This document shows, one piece after another, positions 36,702 through 48,667 of a stretch of 64,000 nucleotides of DNA. The DNA lies in assembly GCA_963573305.1 (NCBI GenBank), contig OY754332.1:49389559-49453558 (forward strand), in the 5' to 3' direction. Below the pieces are notes generated by a model. It did no database searches. It had not been told where the DNA came from and was given only the letters and a program-made list of their open reading frames with translations. Each line of letters opens with the position of its first letter. Positions within the stretch are counted from its first letter, which is position 1. The stretch comes from Pyrrhosoma nymphula (lineage: Eukaryota > Arthropoda > Insecta > Odonata > Coenagrionidae). A program made the translations under genes and the position numbers.

Positions 36702-36762
36702 CTGAACAATGGACCTACGCGGTGTAATACCCGGAATAAATGTATCTTCACGATTTATTTAC

Positions 36763-38919
36763 ATTATAGTTAGCTTAAAGGTCCATTTCAGAGCCAACAA
36801 ATCCCTCTTTATGTCCAAAGTTGTGTCGGAAATATCGCACATACTTTCATTTAGTCATTATATTTTTATGACGTGACAGTTTTACAATATCCATTTTAAT
36901 GTCACATTATCTCTCTTTTGAATTATTTGTCAACTTTATTTAAGTATTGGGAATATCAATTCTCGGAATTTTGGTCGTGGGCACAACGCAGTTTATCAAC
37001 CTTGCCACAAACATTTAAAGCGTAACAAGTTATAAAAATAATAAAATTACATTATTGTCAAAACATTCTGAATAAATCTCATATTTTTCTTCGCTTAATA
37101 TAAAATAAGTTCGACTCTGATATACTAAAGCATAGTTCAAACCTTCTTGACAAAAATATCTTCCTATAGTGTGCAATACGCATTTCCATCAAAAAAACAT
37201 GGCTACCCAGTGACCTAAAAGTACCACTCTTTTTTATCAAATATAGTCCTTTGCAAGCGCAAAAAGGTTTTGTTGAGTAAATTCTACAGCGTGCAACAAA
37301 TCTCGTATCCAGTTTTCGTCACCTCAATATATTAATTTAGTTATTAAAACTCACATGCAATTAAGAAATTACGCTCCGTCTTATAAACTGCGTGAATCAT
37401 AGTGAATTCTTCTTAGTTCATGTTATAAGAAGGAGCAAATTTCAAAATTAAATAATTGTGTGGAAATTTTAGACCTTCGATGACAATTCCTCCGCTGAAA
37501 CATGGTTCGCGGCAACAGCAACTTTGCCGGAAAGGACGTGAGGTCGGAGGAACCATTAGATCGGGTCCAGGGATCTCCAGTTGGGACCAGAGAGAAATGT
37601 TTACACATAAATATCATATTCGCGAAGTAGACTTATCCAACTCTTATGCACCGACTAGAATGTGAAATACACACGTGTATGGAGAAGATGTTTTTTCATT
37701 TTGTTAAAGCAATTGTACAAATCGCTCCGAGTCAGGACAAAACCCTGCCTTGGAGTTGAACTGGCCCGCGGGCACCAGTGGGGAAATACACATCCAGTCA
37801 CTGAAATATGTATCAATAAATAAAACGAGTCATAAAAGAGTTTTAATCAATAATTACCATCAGAAATTACAGTTTCCCTCAAATATAGGCCACCATGAAT
37901 AAAACCTTGAATATGGTAATGCGGCTCTCGAAATGTTTTTGAGTTCTGCTCTGAGGAGGAGCCTCAAGCACATTGGGCGCTGTCGTGCAATTATCATTCG
38001 CTTTCCAAAAGCCCTCCAGAAAGCAGTGAAGGCAAGCAGGATCACCATGGGATGCCGATCCTCTTCAGGGCCTTGAATTGCTGGCCCTGGAATACGAAAT
38101 GTTGGTAAAAGAAAAAACGTTTATTATTTATTGCCACTTTATGTTCTGTAACTTAAGTCGTATAATTTAACGTAAACATGTACAAGCAACCACTATATAT
38201 AAATAGTTTTGCGTAGCATTGTGAGTGCATGCTGATGTTTCTCTCTCCGTAGATTATGAAACTATCTTTGCTATTTTATTCATTTTCACTGTTCCAATTT
38301 CTGTTTCTATCCTCTTCTGTGGCATGCAGACAATTTATTGTGCTCTTTTATATTATGTTTAGCATATTTGGCATAAGTGTTATCAGTTGATTGAGTAGAA
38401 TTGTCTAAAAAATACCATTTGGGATAACCATCTCTTAGACAATGTGCTATTAAGTTTCATGGTCACCACTTAAAGTTCTGAAATGCAGGTTTGTATGAAT
38501 AACCACTCGATGTTTTCAAAACGAAAATTTGTTTGAAATCCTACTTCATTTCATAAATTTTAGACAGTGATTTTACCATCACCCACACGCTGGATGAGAT
38601 ATGATTTTAATGGAGACGAAATAGCCATTACCAGTTTGTTGATACATTAATTCTTTGGAAATATACAGAAAAAGTTTTAGTTGTTTCTCAAATTTCTTGA
38701 GGAGTTCTAATCAGAATACACAAAAATTAGTCGTGAGCCGAAGTAGTCTTTTATCATTCAATGATGATGTTTTCTTCCTATTTTGGTAATAATCCCATGG
38801 CATTAACTATTTAAAGTGAATGTCCATTTAACCTGGAAATCACAAAAACCCTGTGAGGCCGTCTAAACGCAGATTAACAAGATATTGTTCTCATGTTACT
38901 TAATTCCGTTATTTTGCAG
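36763..38919. other. RhoGEF intron a, 3' part
   Basis: AT-rich intronic sequence with no further exon or element recognised. Confidence 0.6.
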
Positions 38920-39002
38920 GTTTAGTGCGAAGCCGTGATGGAAGTCGTGAAGGGGGTGGGACACACTACATGAACCTGCCTTCCCCAAATGTGCAGAGTG
39001 AG
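38920..39002 (+). CDS. RhoGEF exon b
   Basis: The 83-nt exon lies between ccgttattttgcag and GAG|gtaaac. Only one frame is open; it reads LVRSRDGSREGGGTHYMNLP followed by SPNVQSE. Phase in is 1 (matching exon a) and phase out is 0 (matching exon c). The product is a basic, Gly-rich linker with no recognised domain. Confidence 0.7.
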
Positions 39003-41313
39003 GTAAACTGGCAAAACACTAAGTTATTAAAACTAAAGTTTAAATATTTTAATGTCCCGAGAGTACACACCAAAACATGCGTTGCTCATTATTAAAATTA
39101 TTTGAAGCTAAATTTAATATATTCACTTAGAAATTTATTTCAAAAGTAGATTTAAATACCTGAATTATGTATAATAAGCTTCTTTAAAAGGAAAAAATCT
39201 TCATTGAATTTCATAAAATAGTCCTTTATACACAGGTATAAAACATTAAGCTCAAAATGCTTTTAGATTAATGGTCTTGTACTAGAGAAAATTATTCCTG
39301 ATATTCTCCCATAGTATTTCCCAATATGCTCAGAAGGAAAAGCAACCTTCTAAATGACCATTTTTTTCTTGGGGACAGTGAAATAAGCTAGCTCCCTTCC
39401 CTATGGTTTATAGTTCTGGAGCTTCTGGTAACCAAAAGGAATGTCATATTGTCCTGAATGTAGGCCTGCTCTCCTTAGTTTCAAATTCCACTTCTGTAAA
39501 ATTTTATTTTGACGCAAAAAGTATCTTCCATTTAATACAAAATTTGTGTCCTCTTACTTTAAAACTAGAAAAATGTAAATCAATATGTTTATCAGAGTTA
39601 GTTTACAGTGTCCCCTTAAAAGTTTAAGAAATCACGAGACACGGTAAAATTAAAAATATTAAAATTCTGAATGCTGTTTCTGTGCTTTCATCACCCCCTC
39701 TCCTTCTGATAGTTCTGGTTGCCGATATTTTGTTAAATATAGGCCTAACATACAGAACAGGGTGTTTTTCAAGGAAATGTTGAGCCCATATATATTAAAT
39801 AAAATTAATCTTTTAGGAATAAAATCTTATTGATTCATTCTCCATCACCAACCTTTTTGAGCACTCATCCCCCGTTAACATATAATGTATTTCATCCATC
39901 CAAACACCCAATGGTACCTGAAGCTGAAATGAGTTTTGGTCTCTTCAATTTCCTTCCTTCATTTCACTTTTCATTGGATACTTTCTTGCGTCAGTTTTTT
40001 TCCTCTAATTCTCTTCTGAGAGTCTTGCCGTCTCTTCCTTGGCAACCTAACAAGTTCTTCCATCCAATACTGGTCGCAATGCCATATTTTTCGCACTCTG
40101 TCAACTTGCATAAGTCTCACTCTCGTGCTGAAAAATCTGCCTTGGGCTCTCATTCCACATTTTACATCATTTTATTAAACATCCCACTTAATGATTTTCA
40201 CATGAAATATGAGAACTCCAAACACTTTTATGTTGCTAATCCATTAAGCCTTCATATCAATTACTATGGTAAGGTTATTATTGTAAATTATATATTCTGG
40301 AACTTTGTAATCTGCTTGTATAATTTGTTTTATCAATTAGCTGCATTTGTGTCGTAATGGAGGAAAATGGATCAGTAACCCCATCCTTTTGACAGTGATA
40401 AAAGTAAAATATTTTTTAACTTCTCCTTGTAAGGAAAATTTTGACCCAAAAAGAGGGCTTTATTTTTGTTCTTAATTTTTCATGAGACAGGCAAACTTGG
40501 AAGCTAGACTGTTTTTAAAGCTAGGCTTTCCCTTATTACAACAACTGCAATTCCCTCTTTGAAATACTTTGGCATCTCATACTTCTGAACAAAGCTCATA
40601 ATTATCACTGCAGGATATAGGACACAATAAATAGCCATAAATGTGTAATAAAAGACTGTATGTATAGCCATAAATGAGAACAACTTTATTGGGGAATTGT
40701 AAGTTCCTTTTTTAAGAGTACTATAGTGCATAATTTACTAATCAAATCCAACCAGGTGCTCATCATGCATTTGCATTAAGCAAAGATCATGCCAAGTGCT
40801 GCATAATATACTCATATGTAAGTACGCCACGCTTATCAAAAACTTAGAATTGACATTTGCCATGGTTTTATTCGTCAGATGGTTTCGTAAATATATTTTT
40901 CTTGAGCACTCTGCGATGGCTTAAACTTTATCATCTTGTTGAATTGTACTAGTTGTGGGGCACCATATGCATGAAAGGTGGATGTGTGATATTTTGTAAA
41001 ATCATAAGGAATGATGAAGATTATATCATCACACACCGATGAACCTTTGTCTGCAGCTAATTAATAGACTATTAAACAGGATTAAAGTACCCCACAGAGG
41101 GATTTTTGTAGAGCTTCATTCATTTTAGCTTCGCTTCATCAAAATCTCTCCAATCATCAACATCAAATGAGTGACCATCATTGCTCTCTTAGCAGTCTTG
41201 ATTCATTCAACCGTCTGACCTTCAAGCTATTCTTCTTGCTTCTTCGAAGATATTCCTAACACACCCATTACCACAAAATCACCTCACTGCACCACAAAAT
41301 ATGTATTCATTAG
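39003..41313. other. RhoGEF intron b
   Basis: AT-rich. A 175-codon frame at 39830-40357 is Phe/Ser/His-rich without domain features and is treated as chance. Confidence 0.6.
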
Positions 41314-41741
41314 GGAAATGATGAAGGTGTGTTCAAACAACAACCACTCTCATACAACGTGGAGGACGAAGATGAAGCTGGCGGTGAAGGAGACCTAGCC
41401 GGTGCCATCGGAGGAGATAAATTGGCAGCGGCAGCAGCGGCCGTGGCAGCCGTGACTAAGTCCGGCTCCCTTGGAGCAGCCAGCACCATCATGAACCTTG
41501 GCTCTCGCCCGAGGACAAGATCAGGGGCCAGCGGCGGCGGAGGTTCAACCCACATTCCTCTGAGCCTGGGCCCCAACTACAGTTTTGGTAGCTCCAACCA
41601 AAGAGATTCGGATTCCGATTTGGAGGATGACTTGGGCCCACCTGCTTCGGCCCTGACAAGGAGGAGGGCCCTTATTCCTCCCAAATTGCTTTCCGATGGC
41701 GATGAAGATGGAGCAAGTGCTGATAGTCGCCGTTTATCTAG
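41314..41741 (+). CDS. RhoGEF exon c (low-complexity linker)
   Basis: The acceptor tattcattag and donor TCTAG|gtcagt bound a 428-nt exon encoding about 142 residues. It begins GNDEGVFKQQPLSYNVEDED and continues through an acidic Gly-rich stretch, a poly-Ala run (DKLAAAAAAVAAVTKSG), a Gly run (SGGGGSTHIPL), an acidic stretch (DSDSDLEDDLGPP) and a basic motif (RRRALIPPKLLSDGDEDG). The Ala run is coded by mixed GCA/GCG/GCC codons, so it is not a fresh triplet expansion. GC content is clearly above the flanking introns. Phase in is 0 and phase out is 2. The segment is probably disordered. Confidence 0.88.
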
Positions 41742-42359
41742 GTCAGTGTTTCATAGCCTTCTGATTGGGCCATATGATTACCTGGTAGCAACATTGCTAC
41801 AAAATAAATTAAATTAGGATAATTTTAGTTAAAATAACATTAAAGAAGAGTGGGAAACATTTTTGTTGCATATTGAGCGTACAATAAGGGATACGCTGAA
41901 GTTCTGTTTCTTATTTGTCCAATACGTTTTTCAGCTATAACAAAGTAGTCATCAAGGTGTTTTTTTCACATGGCATGGTTTAAAATTACTTGTAGGCTAT
42001 GAGCATACATTATGCCAAGATATATATTCAATTTTTTCCAGAGGCTTCATTAGTACCAATAATAGATTCATTTGCCTAAAGATCCGAATTTACCAAAATA
42101 AGGCATTTCACGGATTAGCCGGAATTTTTAGAGGTTCACATGATGCGTATTCATCAACAATAACACTAAAGATTGAATACTTCTAAGCTCTGGGTATATT
42201 TGTACTATCTAACTTCACAGTTAGGGTATGTTTATGCATATTAAAACTGAAAAAAATACATGAGGAGCGATTTATTAACTTTGAGGTTCAATGAATAATT
42301 TTCACGCCAGTTGGCTAACTGCTGAGACACTAAGTTAGCAGAAATAAATACGATATTTA

Positions 42360-42970
42360 ACTGAGGCAAGGCAATACTAAAGTTAGTGCCATCATCATGA
42401 TCACATGGAATGGTGCAGGGTGGTTGGGCATAATAGCATCAAACAGGTCGATATCATAAGAAAATGAATTGGGCCAAGAACCTAACCTTGAGGGACACCT
42501 TTTGATAAGACCTGGAGGGTAAGACTTTCCTGATTCCATTCCGCTTAATACAAATATGCCGTCTACAATCAGTAAGATATGAGTTAAGTCATAAGTGGGG
42601 TGTACCTCATAGTGCCTAAGTACTGCAACCTATTAAGAAGAATCTCATGATGTATGCCATCAAATGCTTTGGAAAATTCATTTATTAAATAAGCCAAAAA
42701 CTTCAGTCTTTTGTATATGAGGTATACAGTGTTTATTCATTACGCGGCAACTAGCAGTGTTTAGAGACTATACCTTGCAGAAACCATTTTGAAAATGGGG
42801 AGAGGTCGTTGTTCGATAAAAGATTAGAAAGTAATCTCTTTTAATAAACCAATTCAAACATTTTGCCATACTGATTAGTGATAGATATGAATCCATAGGA
42901 ATTGATAACCTGAACAAAATATTTTCCTTATAAATGGAGACCACTCTAGCCTCTTTCAAGGTATCAGAGA
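42360..42970 (-). pseudogene. Minus-strand LINE reverse transcriptase relic
   Basis: In the minus direction it reads LKEARVVSIYKENIL...PMDSYLSL (the YRPISL region of RT), MAKCLNWFIKRDYFLIFY, INEFSKAFDGIHHEILLNRL (the SKAFD motif, about 42680) and KGVPQG-stop-VLGPIHF (the GVPQG motif, about 42495). Frames shift and contain stops. It lies in intron c of the RhoGEF gene, antisense to it. Confidence 0.65.
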
Positions 42971-43249
42971 AAATCCCTTTCTAGAAAGAGGCATGAACGC
43001 AAGCCTATGTAACATTAAAAGATTTTTGCAAAAAGGCTATTTCATCTGATTATACCGTAACATCTGGAGATGCGTTATCTTAAAAGTCATTTATCATAAT
43101 GATCATTAGTGGACCCAACTCTGACTGTGGAATGGCATGCTTAAATTCTAGCATGCCAGATAATGTTGATTACTATTTGTCTATTTTTTGCATTAATATG
43201 AAGTCAATGACTAATCTTTCGTAACTTTCGTAACTCGGCTTACAAAAAA

Positions 43250-43810
43250 TTTAATCATTCATGATTCAAATTCACCTCAGTATTCGGTGGTAAACACTTT
43301 CAAATGCTTTAGATAACTCACATAAGGTAATCCATACACAATTTATTTCTTCGTATGCTAGTAAGATTCTTTCAGTGATTATCTGCGCAGTACACGTATT
43401 TGTTCTAAAATCATACTGGGCGGGAGAAAAATTTTGACATGCATATATTTATTAAGTTGGACTTTTGATAATAATGTAAAATAAATATTTATGAACACAT
43501 TTAGCTATAGCAACTACATGGAAGCCATGATCATTACTATAGTACCATTCTGACTATTGCCATTCTGGACATGGTAAAATCTTGAAAAATTGACAATTTT
43601 GGCCAGATTGAAAACAAGTGCTAATAATAATAGAGAGGGGTTCATTAATGGTATAACTACTTTTTTCATATTGTGGTTGGCTAATCCATTAATTTTGTTG
43701 CTCTTAGAATTGCTAAACGTATTCACCACTCTGTTTCTATGTTTTTGATTCAATTGATTAATAACTCGTTTGAATTGAATTAATGTGTGTGATTGTGACA
43801 AACTCCATGC
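43250..43810 (-). pseudogene. Second minus-strand LINE reverse transcriptase relic
   Basis: The minus strand reads PLMNPSLLLLALVFNLAK near 43620 (the NLSL..G.FP region upstream of RT). This is followed by FRTNTCTAQIITERILLAYE (about 43350-43410) and ELSKAFESVYHRILR (about 43290). The order of motifs fits a CR1/Jockey/L2-type RT, with stops and frameshifts. It repeats motifs already present in the neighbouring relic, so it is a separate insertion. Confidence 0.6.
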
Positions 43811-43906
43811 TTTTAACTGTGGCTACAAGGTCATCTTAAGAATTAACTAAATTTAGATAAAATGAAAACCTTCAGAGGTATTTATTTCATGCTTCAAATA
43901 TTTCAG

Positions 43907-44031
43907 CAGATCCGATTTAACTACTCCCAGAGCACGCAGGAGTTCCATTGTCGTCATTCCTCCGATGCAGATATGCCCCGGAGACCTTTTGGTTTACAGC
44001 AAGGTGCTGACTCAAAGGAATGACCTCCTAG
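43907..44031 (+). CDS. RhoGEF exon d (conserved motif block)
   Basis: The exon reads RSDLTTPRARRSS, then IVVIPPMQICPGDLLVYSK, then VLTQRNDLL. It is the most conserved-looking segment upstream of the DH domain and the main reason for the PLEKHG5/GEFmeso assignment. The acceptor is a tandem CAGCAG: using 43906 adds one Ser relative to using 43909, both in frame. The donor is CTAG|gtaaga. Phase in is 2 and phase out is 1. Confidence 0.9.
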
Positions 44032-45608
44032 GTAAGATTCATCGCCAACACGTGAGACTTTAGCAAACAAATGAATTTCAACTTGAATTCTAACAAAATA
44101 TTATGAAAGGTCACTCTGAGAAAAATTTGTCTACATTTTCCATTTCAATGCACGGGACAATCTGATCTTGCACCCGGTGGTGAATTCACAGGTGTAGCCA
44201 AACGGGTACATCTTGTTGTCGGTACAAAAAATAATCTCTTCTCATACAATTTAATCTTTAAAAAGTGATCTTAGATCGGCCTAGCCAGTTCATATTGCTC
44301 TGGTAAACCAAGTGACCCGTTCAGATCGAGCTGGGAAGCGTGGCGAGCCAGCCCGCTTATGGAGCTAGCCTGAGATCTCGGACCGACCCAGACATTGTGC
44401 GGAGAGGTAAATGGACCGGACCACCGAACTCAGGAGCTCGGTTGCGCACTTCGCTTTTTCCTTGTTCACTGATAGAAACAAAAAACCGTCGTATTTTACC
44501 AAGGAGGTTAGAAAAGAAATGGAGGCGACATACCACTTGATTCCGCCATTGCAGTCGTCACAGTTTAGACCTTCCTCTGGCTTACGTTTCTGGCGGTTGC
44601 GTTCGATTTTCGTCAAATCTAAGTTAAAAACCACAGACAAGGCGATGTTTTGTGCTGGTTTGGCAACATCTACTCAGCACAAAATCCTTCCCAAGCACCC
44701 CTATTCTTTCTTCACTTTCGCCCATGAGCATTCACAGTCATACCGTCCCCATTTCATTTTAACCTCCTTGCATTTTACGGCACATTTCGTGAGTATCTCG
44801 GTGCAGTGTTATTGTTAAAATTATTCATTATTTTGGAGTAAACTCTCCATTGATTCATTGTTCAAGCAAACGAAAATTTATAAGCAGACGTGCGCTTCCG
44901 GGGTCCATACTTAAAGTACGGGGTCCATAGGTAAACATCGATCGTGAATCGAAAGATGGATTGCTTGTTGATAAATTTGTCGTGTCAAGTCACCTCGTAC
45001 TCAATCTTCACTTCGGGCTGAGTTGAAACCGATCTGAGGTCGCCTGGTAAACGTAGTGATAGTAAAGTATTTCATAATGTACGAACTAATTCTCTCCCGG
45101 TGGCTGTTGAATGCAAGTTCTTCTCGGACTACACTCCGATTCAGGGGTGTCATTTCCCATATCTAATATTGGACTAAAAACTAAATTTTTAAGCAAACAT
45201 TTAAACAATTTTCATTTGGATTTGAAAATTTTCTTTCTCCTGTGAAGAGTATCACCTATAAGTGACTGAAAAGTTTTAAAAACAAATAGATAGTGTTATG
45301 TGTGTATTATTTTGGTAAATATTTTAATAAGATTTAAGATTTAATATGATAAGTCACAAGGGAAAGTCAGAGATTTGAAAAAATAGCTGATTCATGCTTT
45401 GGGTGTTCCTGGATCATTTCTTTGACTGATGTGCTAATGATAATGGAAGAATTGGTACATCAGATGATTAGAATCTCACATTTGTGAAACATTTTAATGC
45501 AGTGATGTCAGGGGTACTTGAATTTTGACAAATATGGAAAATTACGTAAGCATAGAACTATATTGTGGGATACCTCATTAAAATTTCAAATATCCATTCT
45601 CTTTCTAG
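44032..45608. other. RhoGEF intron d
   Basis: It contains a GC-richer block at 44270-45110 with overlapping frames on both strands. It probably derives from an unidentified mobile element; termini were not found. Confidence 0.4.
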
Positions 45609-45650
45609 ATGTTGATGGCTCCTCACCAAGCCTCACTGTGTCAGATGCAG
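45609..45650 (+). CDS. RhoGEF exon e, 42-nt microexon
   Basis: Between tctctttctag and GCAG|gtaagt lies a 42-nt exon encoding DVDGSSPSLTVSDA. It is symmetric (phase 1 on both sides), so skipping it would keep the frame and fuse NDLL directly to DAVGSRKG of exon f. That makes it a cassette-exon candidate. The sequence is Ser-rich with possible phosphorylation sites; no domain is seen. Confidence 0.78.
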
Positions 45651-46568
45651 GTAAGTTTCATTAGTTGTCGTGCCCCCTCGTAGAAAAATCCCTTTTACAA
45701 TGACAAGGAAGTTAAAATAGGGTAAATATTATGTAAGCTTTTCATCATCAATATAAATACACCCAAATTGTCAATGAGAATAAATAATTTATGCCTTCAT
45801 TTTATGAGGATACTTGAATGAATATTATAGCAATAGCATACTTTCACCTTTAATCAGAAACCTATTTAGTAATTAAAGAATAAATATAAACCTTAATGGA
45901 TATCAGTCCATGCAACTCGAGTAAACAGAATGGAATGGATTGGAAGTCAAATTCTCCTGCCATCCCAAAGCAGGGATGCTTACTAAGCGGGGAATCTTTG
46001 GTATATGGCTATATATTTTTATGCTGATTATTGTACAGAAATGTTTAAGTTGAGATCTTTTACTCGAGTATTGGCTTTTATAAAGTTTACTTCAATGCTA
46101 TTTCATTATTAAATATTAACATAGAAAATACATAACACTGACATTTTTATTCAAAATTGCAAACTGATTTCACATGTAAATAAAATGTATCAACTCTTTC
46201 ATACTTAAATCCTTTGAGAAAAAATAAATTTCTATTACAGTGAATGTTAATGGTATTCATAAAATGCATTAGTATTTCACATTCTTAGATAAAACCTTTG
46301 TTCATGTTAGCACTTTATTTAATGTAGCAACCAGTAAGTCAATCTGTTCACACAGTTTGGTGTCCAATGCCCTAGACATGACTACCCAGGGCCTTCTCTG
46401 GTGACTATCAATAGCAACCATAAAAAATCTGAAAATAACCGAATAAGGCCTCCGATGATGCATCACTCTATTACTGCACACTATATACAATCCAAATTGA
46501 AAATATTCTTCTGTGAACAAAGTAGAAAATCTGGAATTTCTTTGAAGGATGTCTTTGTCTATTTCCAG

Positions 46569-46618
46569 ATGCAGTGGGCTCTAGAAAGGGGAAGAATACT
46601 TGGTCATTGTTGCGTTTG
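46569..46618 (+). CDS. RhoGEF exon f, 50-nt small exon
   Basis: The acceptor tatttccag and donor TTTG|gtgagt bound 50 nt encoding AVGSRKGKNTWSLLRL after a split Asp codon. Phase in is 1 and phase out is 0. The basic, amphipathic KGKNTWSLLRL leads directly into FDRSSRGKSE of exon g. The exon is too short for ORF-length filters and was found by phase and splice-site matching. Confidence 0.78.
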
Positions 46619-47508
46619 GTGAGTTTTAGAAGAGGATCCATAGGAAATTGCTAATTTATTTTTTATGGAATTTCACAGAGTTGATGAAATCATGAAAAAA
46701 TAAAAGTTCATTAAAATTTTATGAAACAAATGTTTCTTGAACCTTTCGGAAAATGTACTCAGCTGTCAGGACAAATCTTTGTATAGATTATTTCTTCAAT
46801 GAACCCTTGATAATGGAGATTAATTATCTATAAAAAGCATCAGAATGGAATAATTTTTATCTTAAGATGTTTTCTGGAGTAAAGTAAAATGTTCTAAATT
46901 GATCAAACATTAATTTATCAAACCAATAAGATTTAAATTCTATTCAGCATATGGTATGAGAAATAATTCTCACGAACTTTGTGGCTGAAACTATTTAATT
47001 AATTTCATACCAACAGTTTTCCTTTGAAGGATGCATAACATGTCATTACTAAAACAGAAACTGTGTGTATAGTACACAATTGAATTGATACAAAGTGGCA
47101 ATGAAATTCAAGAAGTTTGAAGACTGTGCCTTAAAATACAGGAATATAAATTTGAGAAAGGGTACACATGTTAAATGGATCATAGTGATAGCTGGGAAAG
47201 TAACAAATCATGATAATTTGCTCACCTTGAATGAGCTTATACTAGCAATAAGGGGTAATATATTTGAAAAGGCAACTTGGTAATTGCTCATTTTTGACTG
47301 CTCTCCTTTGTTCTGACAGCAATTCTGATGAAAACAACTTTTTTGAATCTTTGCCGAGTTATACACGCCTAATGGAGGTGTGATGCTATTTCTCATGAAA
47401 ATAATTTAATTGGCAGGATTCGTCAACTCTAGAATGAATTTCATTTAATCAATTTGAATGAATGTTAAAAACACAATGCAGTGAAACTTCCTCGAACGCG
47501 GCTTTCCG

Positions 47509-47632
47509 CAACGCAATCTCCAAACATGTTCCAAGCCTTGCCGAATGCTATATGTGATTCAGATTTTCCTCAACGCAATCTCCAAACATGTTCCAAGCCT
47601 TGCCGAATGCTATATGTGATTCAAATTTACCC
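47509..47632 (+). repeat. 62-bp tandem duplication
   Basis: Two copies (47509-47570, 47571-47632) differ at only a few bases. The 5' flank (CAGTGAAACTTCCTCGAACG, about 47479) resembles the end of a pogo/Tigger-like element, but no matching opposite end was found. Confidence 0.75.
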
Positions 47633-48057
47633 GTTTGCTTTCGGCGGCCACTGTCACAATTTTTCCCATAATGATCAAGGCCTAGTAAAATAATGCTACA
47701 CTGTCATATTTTGATCCGGATACCGGAAACCACAGAGATTCGCTGTGTTTTATTCAGTTTTTCATTATGTTACGCGAGAATTGGCCGGTCAACGCCATCT
47801 TTAAATTGAAGCTATTCCTTGCGTCCATCCTGTTGTACCAAGGATTAGTTCCGATAGAATTCCCTTTACTGTTCCAAAGCTGGCTCCACATCGGAAACAT
47901 TTACTGCACCACAATGTTCCAAGCACTTCAAGGATTTCGTGTTTATTTAGGCCTGTGAAGGTGATTAGAAGTTAATAAAACACACATTTACTAGTAATTA
48001 TCACTTACAGTCACAATAAATTTATTTCTGTCTGCATTTCTGGACATTTTGGAAGAT

Positions 48058-48240
48058 GCCGGCCTCGGTGGCGGCGGGGTAAAGTCCTCGCCTGCCAAAA
48101 CCGATGGTCGCGGGTTCTAATTCCGCCTGGGTAGGAAATTTACCCCTCCCAGGGCATGGTTGTGTGTTCGTCCATATAATAAATACCTAGTCACTGGCTT
48201 CGGCTGTTAGGTATAAAGAAGTTATTATTATTATCTTTAA
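48058..48240 (+). repeat. tRNA-derived SINE
   Basis: It begins GCCGGCCTCGGTGGCGGCGG, followed by B-box GGGTTCTAATTCC (48112-48124, one base from consensus), a GC-rich body, and an attattatta tail. Decayed sequences sharing TCATCGCCTAGCAG near 15190 and 15975 may be relatives. It lies in intron f of the RhoGEF gene. Confidence 0.7.
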
Positions 48241-48667
48241 GTTGACAGGCTGAACTCGTGAACTTTTTACTCAGCTTCATGATTAAATATATTGCATGCA
48301 TCAAAAGGTACACCTGTTACTTTAATCGATTCTTCCTCAAATAAATACGCGCAAACACTTCAATGTATCAAAAAATGCACTTAAGGTGTATTTTTTATCC
48401 ACGGTGGAACGTGACCCCCATTTCCCAAAAAGGTACCTAAATGATTATTCGCGGATTCTCGCAACACGGCATAATTGCGTGAGCGTAGCACACGCGTTCA
48501 GCGAAGTTTCAGCGTACCTACGTAATTTTTCCACTTATAATAACCTTTTACGTGAATTATAACTGCGATAGTAAAGATATAATTCTTTGTCATTGGTTAT
48601 TCCCATTAATATTGTTTTGTTATTTTAACAAATTGCTGTACATAATGAAAAAAGTCTTTTTTTGCAG

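Larger units (their letters stand above)
36191..36749. mobile_element. 559-bp PLE-derived near-perfect hairpin, 13-bp target duplication
   Basis: ACGATTTATTTAC is duplicated at 36178-36190 and 36750-36762. Two arms of about 250 bp (about 36212-36460 and 36512-36748) are near-identical inverted copies around a spacer of about 50 bp. Each arm holds a hammerhead-like core on its outward strand: minus 36270-36312 and plus 36660-36701. The plus core has CTGAAGA (36663), stem II GCCG/CGGC, then GAAACTGTC. Mirrored reading frames on the two strands are a by-product of the symmetry. Confidence 0.88.

Noticed and set aside
36118..36751. Mirrored reading frames of 113 and 79 codons on opposite strands
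   Set aside because: They are two copies of the same PLE terminal sequence in inverted orientation, not genes.
40000..40160. Minus-strand frame rich in Arg/Lys resembling a LINE tail
   Set aside because: Only short and without a diagnostic motif; not enough to assign.
39830..40357. 175-codon plus-strand frame
   Set aside because: No homology recognised, no splice context, composition typical of AT-rich intron; lies inside RhoGEF intron b.
44270..45110. Possible gene in a GC-richer intronic block
   Set aside because: Overlapping frames on both strands, no domain; probably an unidentified mobile element.
1437..48130. B-box-containing tRNA-like sequences
   Set aside because: None gives an acceptable cloverleaf with paired acceptor stem; all are better explained as SINE heads.
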